Shown piece by piece: positions 53,959 to 62,288 of a DNA stretch of 64,000 nt (position 1 is its first letter; every line of letters begins with the position of its first letter). The notes beneath the pieces were generated by a model, which had not been told where the DNA came from, ran no database searches, and saw only the letters and a program-made list of their open reading frames with translations. A program made the translations under genes and the position numbers. Source of the stretch: Rhodococcus opacus B4 (GTDB taxonomy: Bacteria > Actinomycetota > Actinomycetes > Mycobacteriales > Mycobacteriaceae); assembly GCF_000010805.1 (NCBI RefSeq), contig NC_012522.1, positions 2,604,001-2,668,000 on the forward strand, in the 5' to 3' direction.

Positions 53959-54519
53959 ATGATCACCCCGTTGAGCCCCGTAGCCGCCAAGACCTGGCAA
54001 CTCCTCGCAGATCGTGCCGCAGCAGAGCGGGACCCTCGACTGCGCGCGAACATGGAGGTCGTCGCACGACACGTCGAGGCAGAAGTGCGCGGCGACATTC
54101 CCGCCTTGATGGCGACTCTCGTCCCGGAACCGCGATATCAGGTATGGGGCGCCTCTACGAGTGTGGGACCGCAGGGATACGACGAAGTGGCGGAATTCTA
54201 TCGGGCCGCCATCCGGATCGGCAAGAATCGACTCGAGTTCGAGATCGGACGCGTCGTGGTGGACCATGACGCCGTCGTCACCGAAGGCGTTTTCCGCCAT
54301 GCCTATTCCGGCGCCGTGCTGACCACCCGTGGTTACGGCGGCCTGCAGGACGACTCGTCGGCATGGTTCCTGGTGGAGTACCAGGCGCTGATCGTCTGGC
54401 CGATCAGCCCGGATGGCCTCATCATGGGGGAGGACATGTATGCCGGTGAAGCTCCTCGCATCGTGAGGCGACTGGACGCCGGCGAGCTCGACCATCTCGG
54501 ACCGGTCGACCGCATGTGA
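53959..54519 (+). CDS. SnoaL-like (NTF2-fold) protein
   Basis: The protein has 186 residues. The start ATG at 53959 (MITPLSPVAAKTWQLLADRAA) is chosen over a much longer frame that is the shadow of the SDR. The sequence has the SnoaL-type rise VARHVEAEVRGDIPALMATLVPEPRYQVWG, then FYRAAIRIGKNRLEFEIGRVVVDHDAVVTEG. It is the fourth NTF2-like protein of the region. The fold is used for ligand binding, isomerisation, dehydration or epoxide opening; no active-site triad of the LEH type is visible. It stands before the AttH-like/APH operon, from which it is separated by an operator-like site. Confidence 0.65.
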   Translation: MITPLSPVAAKTWQLLADRAAAERDPRLRANMEVVARHVEAEVRGDIPALMATLVPEPRYQVWGASTSVGPQGYDEVAEFYRAAIRIGKNRLEFEIGRVVVDHDAVVTEGVFRHAYSGAVLTTRGYGGLQDDSSAWFLVEYQALIVWPISPDGLIMGEDMYAGEAPRIVRRLDAGELDHLGPVDRM

Positions 54520-54577
54520 GCCTCGCCGATCACCGAGCCCCCGACTCCCCATGGTGACCGAGTTCACACTAAGGTAC

Positions 54578-54598
54578 GATAGTCGGACATTAGATCTT
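54578..54598. promoter_or_regulatory. Operator-like site upstream of AttH-like gene 3
   Basis: GATAGTCGGACATTAGATCTT joins both regional elements: ATAGTCG, the left half of the dyad, and AGTC-N4-ATTAGAT. It is 57 bp before the start codon at 54656. Confidence 0.55.
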
Positions 54599-54655
54599 TG
54601 GATGAACAAGTTCGTGACGATAGCCGAACGGCGCATCCGCCTGAAAGGAATCTCC

Positions 54656-55825
54656 ATGCTGAGTCCGTACGACGAACTTCCCGTCCATCAAACTTCCTAC
54701 CCCCTGTCGGTGGTGACGAACACCGACCCCGGGTTCGACGACGGCTACTTCTTCAGTGTCTTCTCCGCGGACCACCGGATCGTTTGCTTCCAGGGTCTGC
54801 GCATCAACCCCAACACCGACATCGTCGGTGGGTACGTCGGCTTCAGTCGCGACGGCATCCAGAGGACCGTCCGGTTCAGCCGGACCTGGCGTGAACTGTG
54901 CGACACCGTCGTAGGCCCCTATCGCATCCAGGTCGTCGAGCCGTATCGCGACATCCGTCTGACACTCGATGACAATCCCTCGGGTCTCCGATTCGAGCTG
55001 AACTGGATGGGCTCCTCCCCGGCATACGAAGAAGCGCACCATCTTGCAACGAATCGTGGTCGTCCGACCACCGACCAGACGAGGTACTCCCAGGCCGGAA
55101 CAGCGCTCGGCTGGATCGAGATCGATGGTGAACGCATCGATGTAGAGCCCACCCAGTGGTACGGCAGCCGAGATCACTCGTGGGGGCTCTACCACGAACG
55201 GCCGCCGCTCGCACCGAATCCACGATTCCTACCCCCGCGAGCAGCGGAGGGGGTGCCTCGCGCCCTGCGATTCTGGACGCTGTTCGGTGCCGGTGAACTG
55301 TCGGGGTTCTACGCCATCCATGAATCACCCGACGGCAAACAGGTGCCGATGAACGACACGTTCGGTACGCCCTTCGAGGGCAGGCTGCACCTGGGATGGG
55401 ACACGGAAACCATCGACCTGGTGGGCGGGTCGCACGAGCTCGAACTCGTGCCGGGTACGCGCTTGCTGCGCGCGGCGACCGTCACCCTTCTCGATGCCGA
55501 CGGGGGAAAATGGGTGCAGCACGTCGAACCGGTCGCTCCGCCGTGGGTCACCGCCACCATCGGTTATCAGGCCGGGAGTTGGAAGGATGGCGGTTCGATG
55601 CGGACCTACCACGGACCGGGTGTGAGCGTCGAATGGGACGAGTTCGATTTCGCCGAGCAACCGTTCGACCACACGATGTATGACGGCACGGTTCACCGCA
55701 ATCTGCACGGCAAGGAGTATCTCTCCCGGGTCACCACCCTGGCGCCCGATGGCCGACGCTGGGATGGTGCCGGCCATACCGAGCTGTTCCTCGACGGCCC
55801 CTTCGCTCCCTACGGTCTGCAGTGA
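54656..55825 (+). CDS. AttH-like two-domain barrel protein 3 (RDHSWG family)
   Basis: The protein has 389 residues. The start ATG at 54656 has AAAGGAA upstream; a 35-codon extension is not supported. It has the WYGSRDHSWGLY motif (RDHSWG at 172-177) and a general all-beta pattern like proteins 1 and 2, but is more diverged and has a longer central insert (PLAPNPRFLPPRAAEG). It has no signal peptide. It is translated together with an APH-like gene (stop and start overlap by one base), repeating the pairing at 15-16 kb. Function is unknown; see the notes at 14001 for the family. Confidence 0.65.
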   Translation: MLSPYDELPVHQTSYPLSVVTNTDPGFDDGYFFSVFSADHRIVCFQGLRINPNTDIVGGYVGFSRDGIQRTVRFSRTWRELCDTVVGPYRIQVVEPYRDIRLTLDDNPSGLRFELNWMGSSPAYEEAHHLATNRGRPTTDQTRYSQAGTALGWIEIDGERIDVEPTQWYGSRDHSWGLYHERPPLAPNPRFLPPRAAEGVPRALRFWTLFGAGELSGFYAIHESPDGKQVPMNDTFGTPFEGRLHLGWDTETIDLVGGSHELELVPGTRLLRAATVTLLDADGGKWVQHVEPVAPPWVTATIGYQAGSWKDGGSMRTYHGPGVSVEWDEFDFAEQPFDHTMYDGTVHRNLHGKEYLSRVTTLAPDGRRWDGAGHTELFLDGPFAPYGLQ

Positions 55826-56898
55826 TGGCGGAACTCGGAGACGTCGCGTTCGTCGAGCGGTGGTTCCGCGAGCGGCTCGGCGACATCGACCCAGAGGCTA
55901 CCGACGTTCGGATCGCCGCAGCCGAGCGTCTCTCGCGAGGAGTGTCGCGGGAGACGTGGTCGGTGACCGCGACCGTCCTGGTCCACGGAACCTGGGCGCC
56001 GCAGCAGTTCGTCGTCCGCCGTGACCACGCCAGCGGGAGCATCATTCCGACCTCGCTGCAGACCGAGTACGACGTCTATCGGTTCCTGCGCGACTCCGCG
56101 ATTCCCACCTCGAAGGCGCTGTGGTTCGAGGACAACCACGACTGGTGCCCGGACTCTCGGCCGGCATACGTGCGCACCCATGTCGCCGGTGACTGGAAGC
56201 TTCCCTTCATCAGCAGCACCGATGAAGCGCACGACGAGATGCGCATCGCGGCCTCGAAGGAACACCTCGACAAGCTCGCACTGGTGCACACCGCGGACTG
56301 GAAAAGTCTGGGATTCGCTGACATCTTCGCAGTGCCGGATTCCCCGGCGGACTGCGCCGCGAATCTGGTTCGCGCAAATGTGGCACAGCTCGAACGGTTT
56401 CAGTTCGAACCGAATCCCATACTCAGCGAGGGCGTGTCGCGCCTGCTGCAGTCGGCTCCCCGGGACTGCCCGCAGATCACTCTGTGCAAGGGGACCAACG
56501 GACACGGCGAGGAGGTCTGGTCCGGTGGGCGCATCGTGGCGATGTCCGACTGGGAACTCGCCGCACTCGGTGATCCGGCCTACGACTTCGCACAGATTCA
56601 GGAAATGATTCCCGAGATCGAGCGTGGCGGGCGGCGCCTCTGGGGCCTTCCCGAAGCGCTGTCCTACTACTACGACCGCACCGGCATCGAGGTCACGGTC
56701 GAGCGGATCGACTTCTACCGAGCGCTCTATGGACTGCTGCAATTCCTGTACACCCATCATGCGGCGGCGCAGGTGCGCGATCAGGACCATCCACCGTTGC
56801 GGTTCGTGTGGAACGCCGCCGAAATCGGATTCCACAGCGAAGTACGCCTGGCAGGCCTCTTCGGCGCCGCACCCGGAAAAGTGAGGTCCTCACAATGA
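55825..56898 (+). CDS. APH-family protein with a degraded catalytic loop
   Basis: The protein has 357 residues. The overall APH/phosphotransferase architecture is retained: GVSRETWSVTATV near residue 40 in the position of the nucleotide loop, VHTADWKSLGF, and SDWELAALGDPAYDFAQ with the metal-ligand D242. The catalytic HGDxxxxN, however, reads KGTNGHGEE (K222, T224), so both the catalytic aspartate and the histidine are missing. It may be a pseudokinase, a binding protein or an enzyme with altered chemistry. It overlaps the AttH-like gene by one base (a GTG at 55822 is an alternative start) and the next gene by 4 bp, so it is fully within the operon. Confidence 0.65.
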   Translation: MAELGDVAFVERWFRERLGDIDPEATDVRIAAAERLSRGVSRETWSVTATVLVHGTWAPQQFVVRRDHASGSIIPTSLQTEYDVYRFLRDSAIPTSKALWFEDNHDWCPDSRPAYVRTHVAGDWKLPFISSTDEAHDEMRIAASKEHLDKLALVHTADWKSLGFADIFAVPDSPADCAANLVRANVAQLERFQFEPNPILSEGVSRLLQSAPRDCPQITLCKGTNGHGEEVWSGGRIVAMSDWELAALGDPAYDFAQIQEMIPEIERGGRRLWGLPEALSYYYDRTGIEVTVERIDFYRALYGLLQFLYTHHAAAQVRDQDHPPLRFVWNAAEIGFHSEVRLAGLFGAAPGKVRSSQ

Positions 56899-57359
56899 TC
56901 TATCCCACGACAGATGTCGTTCTCACGTCGATCATCGATGCAGTCGAGACCGACATCGCTCCCCACGTCCAGGACGACCACGCAGCGAGTTTGTGTAAGA
57001 CCGTCGCGCAGATGCTGCGCTCGGTCCGGGCACGCACGACCGACGAAATCTCGGCGCTGCATGCCGGCAACGATGAATTACGCGGCGTCCTCACGGCGGC
57101 CCTCCACCGCGCGGACCACCCAGCCGAGGTCCGCACATCCATCGCGGCGGCGATAGACGATGCACCGGCGCCGCGATACCCCGACCTGGCAGACCTCCAC
57201 CGTGACGCTGTTAGCCTCCGTGCTGCGCTGGTCTCGATCATCGACGCGACACCTGATGAATCGCACCCGAGCCGGCAAGCCGCGCGTGAGTACATGCGTC
57301 ACCAGCTCGAGCGCGAACAACGCTGGCAGCAGGACGCCTTCACCGGCCCTCGGCGATAG
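56895..57359 (+). CDS. Small helical protein of unknown family
   Basis: The protein has 154 residues and is not recognised. It is entirely helical in character, for example TSIIDAVETDIAPHV, LHAGNDELRGVLTAALHRAD, and DLADLHRDAVSLRAALVSIIDA, with a helical charged end YMRHQLEREQRWQQDAF. It has no signal peptide or transmembrane segment and no metal-binding motif. The ATG overlaps the APH-like stop by 4 bp, so it is part of the AttH-3/APH operon and may be a subunit or chaperone. It ends only 9 bp before the end of the convergent phosphatase gene. Confidence 0.6.
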   Translation: MIYPTTDVVLTSIIDAVETDIAPHVQDDHAASLCKTVAQMLRSVRARTTDEISALHAGNDELRGVLTAALHRADHPAEVRTSIAAAIDDAPAPRYPDLADLHRDAVSLRAALVSIIDATPDESHPSRQAAREYMRHQLEREQRWQQDAFTGPRR

Positions 57360-57368
57360 ACGCCGAGG

Positions 57369-58130
57369 TCAGCCGCCCACCGTCAGTAACCGGCGGAGGC
57401 GGCCGACCTCGGCGCGCCGGTCGATCGAATCGACGTAGCGCTCGAAGGATCCGTACTCGCGCCGGAAGGCATCGAGGAACCCGAGCATCACCTCCGGCGG
57501 GGTGTACACCATCGAGGCCTCATCGTTGACGATCAGCGCCATCGCCACCGGATCGTGTTCGCGCATCCATGCGAGGCTGCGCGCCATACCGGCCGCACTG
57601 AGCGCGTAGTCCTCGGCGATCTGATGGTCGGGAACGCCGAGGATCCCCAGCAGGACCGCGACGACGATCGCTGTCCGGTCCCGCCCGGACGTGCAGTGCA
57701 CGACAGCGGGCAGTGCACCGGCGCCGGCGAGCACGGTCAGTGCTGCCGCAATCGTCTGCCGGCCCTCCCCGAGCATCTGGTGGTAGGCGTCGATCAACGG
57801 CGCGGGCGTGCACCACCCCTGTGACTGGGACTTCGTCGGCAGCGACTCCCACGCCACGAGCGGCAGAGCATGCAGCTCCGGTGATCGCTCGTACCACGCG
57901 CACAGTCCGTGTTGCTCGACCTCCTTGGACGTCCTCAGGTCGATGACGGTCCGCAGTCCGATGTCGGCAAGGACTCGCTGATCGCGGCGGTCGAGCCGGC
58001 CGAGTGCATCCGACCTGAACAGCACGCGCTCGCGGATCGAGGTCTCCGAACCGGCAGGAAGTCCACCGAGGTCCCGAAAGTTGAAGCATCCATTCAGCTG
58101 AATTGCCCTGGGGCTTGTCGCACCCGACAT
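57369..58130 (-). CDS. Tyrosine-phosphatase-fold protein 2
   Basis: The protein has 253 residues of the same group as the phosphatase of the phn operon. The signature loop HCTSGRDRTA has the catalytic C146 and R152, and the N-terminus carries FNFRDLGGLPAGSE and LRTVIDLRTSKEV. It is a candidate phosphatase for a small-molecule or lipid phosphoester. It is the last gene of the beta-oxidation operon (31 bp after the hydratase), which is an unusual place for such a protein. Its real substrate is open. The start ATG is at 58130. Confidence 0.85.
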   Translation of the reverse strand: MSGATSPRAIQLNGCFNFRDLGGLPAGSETSIRERVLFRSDALGRLDRRDQRVLADIGLRTVIDLRTSKEVEQHGLCAWYERSPELHALPLVAWESLPTKSQSQGWCTPAPLIDAYHQMLGEGRQTIAAALTVLAGAGALPAVVHCTSGRDRTAIVVAVLLGILGVPDHQIAEDYALSAAGMARSLAWMREHDPVAMALIVNDEASMVYTPPEVMLGFLDAFRREYGSFERYVDSIDRRAEVGRLRRLLTVGG

Positions 58131-58161
58131 CGTCGCTACGGCTCCTGGTTCTGGTCCGGGA

Positions 58162-58926
58162 TCACGGATTCCGGAAATTAGGGATTTGTTTCTTCATCCG
58201 CGCGCGGCCGGCGATTCGCGCCTCCTGGCCTTTGAAGCTGACCGACTGGCCGAGCGCCTCCCGGTCGATCGCCTGGTGGAAAGAAGACTCCGTGGACACG
58301 TTGACGAGGCTCTTCATCATCGCCAACGCGGACGTCGGCCCGTCCGCCAGAGTCTGAGCCCACTCCTCGACGAACCGGTCGAGTTCGCCGGAGGGAACCG
58401 CGCGATTGGCGATCCCCATCTCCGCGGCCTCTTTGCCCGTCAGCTGCCGGCCGAAGAACAGGATCTCCTTCGTCTTCGCCACACCGATGAGTCGAGGGAG
58501 GGACCAGGATGCACCACCGTCGACTGAAATTCCCAAGTTGGCGAACGTCTCTCCGAAAACGGCATCCTCGGCAGCGACTACGAGGTCGCAGCACAGCGCG
58601 AAGTTGCATCCGAATCCGACGGCGGGTCCCTCGACCTTCGCGATGGTCGGCCGCGGGAGGTCGTGGAGAAGAGTGCACAACTGGCCCACTCGGCGCATGA
58701 ATGTCAGCTCGTCCGGTTCCAACGGGGCGCCGAGATCCATGCCCGAGCAGAATGCGCCGCCGGCCCCGGTGATCACGACGGCACGGTCGTCGGGAGTGCG
58801 GGCGATCTCCTCCAATGCGGCGATCGCCCCCTCCACGAGTTCACCGGTCAGCGCGTTCTTGCGGTGCGGCCGGTTGAGCGTGACCGTCACGACACCCTCC
58901 GAGCGGGTGGTCAGGACCTCAGACAC
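58162..58926 (-). CDS. Enoyl-CoA hydratase/isomerase
   Basis: The protein has 254 residues of the crotonase family, starting at a GTG that overlaps the preceding FadE by 8 bp. It has the oxyanion-hole strand AFCSGMDLGAP, the AKVEGPAVGFGCNFALCCDLVVAA strand and an SVDGGASWSLPRLIGVAKTKEI stretch. The usual catalytic glutamate pair of hydratase is not clearly seen: the second position reads VDGGAS. This may reflect an isomerase or other crotonase-type reaction. It lies within the right-hand operon between FadE and the phosphatase. The general family is certain; the exact reaction is not. Confidence 0.8.
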   Translation of the reverse strand: MSEVLTTRSEGVVTVTLNRPHRKNALTGELVEGAIAALEEIARTPDDRAVVITGAGGAFCSGMDLGAPLEPDELTFMRRVGQLCTLLHDLPRPTIAKVEGPAVGFGCNFALCCDLVVAAEDAVFGETFANLGISVDGGASWSLPRLIGVAKTKEILFFGRQLTGKEAAEMGIANRAVPSGELDRFVEEWAQTLADGPTSALAMMKSLVNVSTESSFHQAIDREALGQSVSFKGQEARIAGRARMKKQIPNFRNP

Positions 58927-60076
58927 GCCTTTCCCCCAACCCGGACAGCTGCGCTACCCGTTCGCGGTGCTCGCTGGCGGTTCCGAGGTACAGTTCGCCG
59001 AATTTCGCTCGGCGGTAGTACAGGTGCGCGTCGTGCTCCCAGGTGAACCCGATCCCGCCGAAAACGTGCAGCGTTTCCTCGGCGATGTGCATGAAGGCAT
59101 CGGCGCACACCGATTTGGAAACGCTCGCGGCGATCGCCAACGCGGTCGCAGTCCCCGGATCGGGGTTACGCAGCCACTTCTCCGCCGCCGCCACGGCGGC
59201 GTCAGCGGCCGACCGCGCCATTTCCAGTTCGAGCAGCACGTCCACGAGGGTGTGCTTGATGGCTTGGAAGCTGCCGATCTTGCGGTCGAATTGCACCCTC
59301 TGCTTCACGTAGGCGACAGCCTCGTCGAGGCACTGTTGCCCGGCGCCGACCAACTCGGCCGAGAGCAGCGTGACGGCCAGATCGAGGCCACTGGCCACGG
59401 CCGCCGACGCGGCCTCTCCGGTCGCCAGCAGCGTTGCCGGGGTATTCGCGAATTCGACGGTACCGAGAGCACGCACGAGGTCGAGTGAGTCGAGCATTCG
59501 CCTCTGGAGTCCCGCCGCGCCGGCTTCCACGGCAAACAGTCCCGTGCCGTGGGGAGTGGACGCGGTGACGAGCACGATGTCTGCGGCGGCGGCATCGACG
59601 ACGAAGCCCTTCTTCCCCGTGACATGCCATCGTCCGTCGGTCTCGGTGGCAGCAGTCGACGTCGGAGGGAGAAACCAGCCGGTCTCGGTCTCGTGGAACG
59701 CCGCCGTCGCGACGACCGCGCCCTCCGCGATCTTCTGCAGCAGTCGCCCCGCCTCGGGTGCGTCACCGCACCCCAGGAGTATCGCCGAGGCCAGGCCCAC
59801 CGTGGAGAAGAGCGGTACCGGCGACAGTGCGCGTCCGGTTTCTTCGAACACTGCGGCCGCGTCGGCCACCTGTGCGCCGGCGCCCCCGAGGTCCTCGGCG
59901 ACGAGCAGTCCGGCGACGCCGACCTCCTCTGCGAGTGTCCGCCACAAGCTCAGGTCGCAGTCGTCACCGGTGTCGACCGTCGACTCCAGCCACGCTCGAA
60001 CGTCACCATGCCGTGTGATGACGCTGCGAACCGCCGATCGCAGCTGGTCGCGCTCCTCGACCATGACGTCAGACAT
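58919..60076 (-). CDS. Acyl-CoA dehydrogenase (FadE beta-type)
   Basis: The protein has 385 residues. It has VKQRVQFDRKIGSFQAIKHTLVDVLLELEMARSAADAA and EETLHVFGGIGFTWEHDAHLYYRRAK, blocks shared with the beta-type subunit at 46977. The ATG at 60076 overlaps the stop of the MaoC gene by 8 bp. It probably pairs with the alpha-type FadE at 62289 in the same operon to form a heteromeric acyl-CoA dehydrogenase. It dehydrogenates a branched or ring-bearing acyl-CoA. The pairing and substrate are inference. Confidence 0.85.
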   Translation of the reverse strand: MSDVMVEERDQLRSAVRSVITRHGDVRAWLESTVDTGDDCDLSLWRTLAEEVGVAGLLVAEDLGGAGAQVADAAAVFEETGRALSPVPLFSTVGLASAILLGCGDAPEAGRLLQKIAEGAVVATAAFHETETGWFLPPTSTAATETDGRWHVTGKKGFVVDAAAADIVLVTASTPHGTGLFAVEAGAAGLQRRMLDSLDLVRALGTVEFANTPATLLATGEAASAAVASGLDLAVTLLSAELVGAGQQCLDEAVAYVKQRVQFDRKIGSFQAIKHTLVDVLLELEMARSAADAAVAAAEKWLRNPDPGTATALAIAASVSKSVCADAFMHIAEETLHVFGGIGFTWEHDAHLYYRRAKFGELYLGTASEHRERVAQLSGLGERRV

Positions 60077-61253
60077 GGGAGCGGATGCTTTCGGCTGCGC
60101 GGGCCCGGATCGCCACGGGCGACTGCGGCGCCCCGCAGCTCGGCAGTGCCACCACGGCGGTTCCGGGCATCACGTTGTCGCCACGTTGGTTTCGCGCGTA
60201 CGTTTCGAGTTCCACGACGTGCTCGCCGTCCTCGTCGACCCGCTTGCCGGTCACGGTCCCGCCGAGCTCGATGACGTCTCCGAGGTACACGAATCCCCGG
60301 TATTCCGCTGTCACGTGCTTGACCCAGGCGTTGTCCCCGCACCAGTGCGTCAACGCGAGGATCTGCCAGCACTGGCGCTGGAATCCGACGTCGTACTGGT
60401 AGGCGACGCCCATCGCGTTCGCCGCCGCCTGGTTGTAGTGCACCGAATAGATCGGCTCACGTGCCTTCGTTACCGGATCACGGAACGCCCAGGCGGGGTG
60501 GGCGGCGTAGTCGAGCGCGGCGGATGCGTTCGCCTTCAGCCGGGGAATGGGGGCGCCACCGCCGGCCACGAAGGCCACCTCGTCGGTCAGCCCGATCGGG
60601 CCCTTCGTCAGGGTCGAGGCTGCATCGCCGACGGCAACATCTTCCCACCACAGGGGATTCTCGCCGCGCGGCTTCTCTGCCAGGACCTTCCGCTCGACCT
60701 CCTCGATCTCCTCGACGGTCCACCGGTGCGGTACCTGAATATCCCGCTTATTGCTCTTACTCTTACTCTTTGCGGCACCACGCTCGTAGTTGACGACCTG
60801 CCAACGGATTTCGGCGACGTCCTGGCCCAACTGGTTCACGTAGGTGTTGGTGAACGTGTCGGTGACCATCTTGCCGGCGAAGTTGCTGGGCCGCGGACCG
60901 GTGAATCCGTCGTAGCGGCACCCGGAGCTGATCTTGTCGTTCCAATAGATCGGAGCGAGGAGATCCATCTGGGTTGCACAGTGGAAGGCACCGAGTCCGG
61001 GCCAGCCGAACTGGATTCCGGAGAAGCAGCCGATCGAGAACGAGGGCGGGGCGACGGGCCCGCCGTAGTCGGAACGCCTGCCGTGCTCGGCGTCGGTCCA
61101 CAGCGGGTTGATGTCGCCGATTCCGCCCGCGAACTTGGCCACCGCAATTCGAGTGGCTTCCTCATTGTTGACCGAGTGATCGATCCGCAACTGGGCACCG
61201 ATCTTCGACTCCATCGAGGCGATCATCGCGTCGTCGATGACCGCTTCGGGCAT
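60069..61253 (-). CDS. Double-hotdog MaoC-like hydratase
   Basis: The protein has 394 residues. Each half carries a hotdog fold. The first has TRIAVAKFAGGIGDINPLWTD and GGPVAPPSF, which resembles FAS1/MaoC dehydratase N-domains; the second has AFRDPVTKAREPIYSVHYNQAAANAMGVAYQYDVGFQRQCWQIL and GTAVVALPS. It should hydrate an enoyl-CoA or a related unsaturated intermediate. The frame runs to 61871, but the ATG at 61253 (MPEAVIDDAM) gives the normal size and clears the upstream SDR. It overlaps the following FadE by 8 bp and belongs to the right-hand operon. Confidence 0.75.
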   Translation of the reverse strand: MPEAVIDDAMIASMESKIGAQLRIDHSVNNEEATRIAVAKFAGGIGDINPLWTDAEHGRRSDYGGPVAPPSFSIGCFSGIQFGWPGLGAFHCATQMDLLAPIYWNDKISSGCRYDGFTGPRPSNFAGKMVTDTFTNTYVNQLGQDVAEIRWQVVNYERGAAKSKSKSNKRDIQVPHRWTVEEIEEVERKVLAEKPRGENPLWWEDVAVGDAASTLTKGPIGLTDEVAFVAGGGAPIPRLKANASAALDYAAHPAWAFRDPVTKAREPIYSVHYNQAAANAMGVAYQYDVGFQRQCWQILALTHWCGDNAWVKHVTAEYRGFVYLGDVIELGGTVTGKRVDEDGEHVVELETYARNQRGDNVMPGTAVVALPSCGAPQSPVAIRARAAESIRSHV

Positions 61254-61297
61254 CCGAGCCTCCTCCGTTTCCGGTGCAGACTGGATGGCGCCGGCGG

Positions 61298-62215
61298 TCA
61301 CTTCTTGCCTGCGTTCGGGTTCGCGGTCCACTTCTGGCCGGCCGGGATACCGGCGTCCTGGACTGCCTTCGCCAGGTCGGACACCGACCAGCGTCCCTCG
61401 GTCTGCAGCTTCCACTCGGGATCCTTCTCCCACGGCTTGATCCTCTGCACCCGGCTGCCGCCGACGAGGAAGACCTCTCCGCTGAGTTCGGATTCGGGTG
61501 AGGCCAGGAATACGACGAACGGAGACACGTTCGCCGGGTCCCACCGATCGAACTTGCCTTCGTCGGACGACAGGGCGTCGCCGAAGGCGCTGACGGTCAA
61601 GCGCGTACGTGCCTGCGGGAGAATGGCATTGACGCGCACGCCGTATCGTTCGAGTTCCTTCGCGCTGACCTGGGTCAGCGATGCGATCGCGGCCTTGGCT
61701 GCGGCGTAGTTCGCCTGGCCGGGGTTGCCGAAGACCCCGGATTCGCTCGAGGTGTTCACGACCGAAGCGTTGACCGGCCGCCCCGCCTTGCTCTCCTCGC
61801 GCCAGTATCGCGCCGCCGCTCGGGTGACCAGGAAGGTGCCCCGCATGTTGACGCGGACCACGAGGTCCCAATCCTCGTCCTCGATGTTGACGAGAACACG
61901 GTCGCGCAGAATTCCTGCGTTGTTGATGACGACGTCGAGGCGTCCGAACGTCTCGAGGGCGGTGTCGACGATGCGCTGGGCGCCGGCCGAATCCGCGACA
62001 TCGTCACCGTTCGCCACGGCCTCGCCACCGTTCGCGCGGATCTCGGCTGCGACCTCCTCTGCGGGACTCGACGCAGCACCGGTACCGTCCTGACCACCAC
62101 CGAGGTCGTTGACGACGACCTTGGCGCCCTCCGCTGCCAGCAGCAGTGCGTGTTCACGGCCGATTCCCCGGCCTGCGCCCGTCACGATCGCGACGGCGTT
62201 GTCCAAGCTTCCCAT
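61298..62215 (-). CDS. SDR, MFE-2-like 3-hydroxyacyl-CoA dehydrogenase
   Basis: The protein has 305 residues. It has TGAGRGIGREHALLLAAEGAKVVVNDLGG, the long form typical of peroxisomal MFE-2 dehydrogenase domains, an NNAG, TSSESG and NYAAAKAAI as catalytic stretches. A C-terminal extension of about 40 residues (DPEWKLQTEGRWSVSDLAKAVQDAG) is typical of the longer bacterial MFE-2-like proteins. It oxidises a 3-hydroxyacyl-CoA to a ketoacyl-CoA with NAD. It is placed between FadE and MaoC in the operon, in the correct order of reactions. The start is at ATG 62215. Confidence 0.9.
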   Translation of the reverse strand: MGSLDNAVAIVTGAGRGIGREHALLLAAEGAKVVVNDLGGGQDGTGAASSPAEEVAAEIRANGGEAVANGDDVADSAGAQRIVDTALETFGRLDVVINNAGILRDRVLVNIEDEDWDLVVRVNMRGTFLVTRAAARYWREESKAGRPVNASVVNTSSESGVFGNPGQANYAAAKAAIASLTQVSAKELERYGVRVNAILPQARTRLTVSAFGDALSSDEGKFDRWDPANVSPFVVFLASPESELSGEVFLVGGSRVQRIKPWEKDPEWKLQTEGRWSVSDLAKAVQDAGIPAGQKWTANPNAGKK

Positions 62216-62288
62216 GTGAAACTCCTACTCGAATGCGTGTGAATGGCTGCAGTCACCCAGGAGGCGGACCACAGCGTCGATCGGGCTG

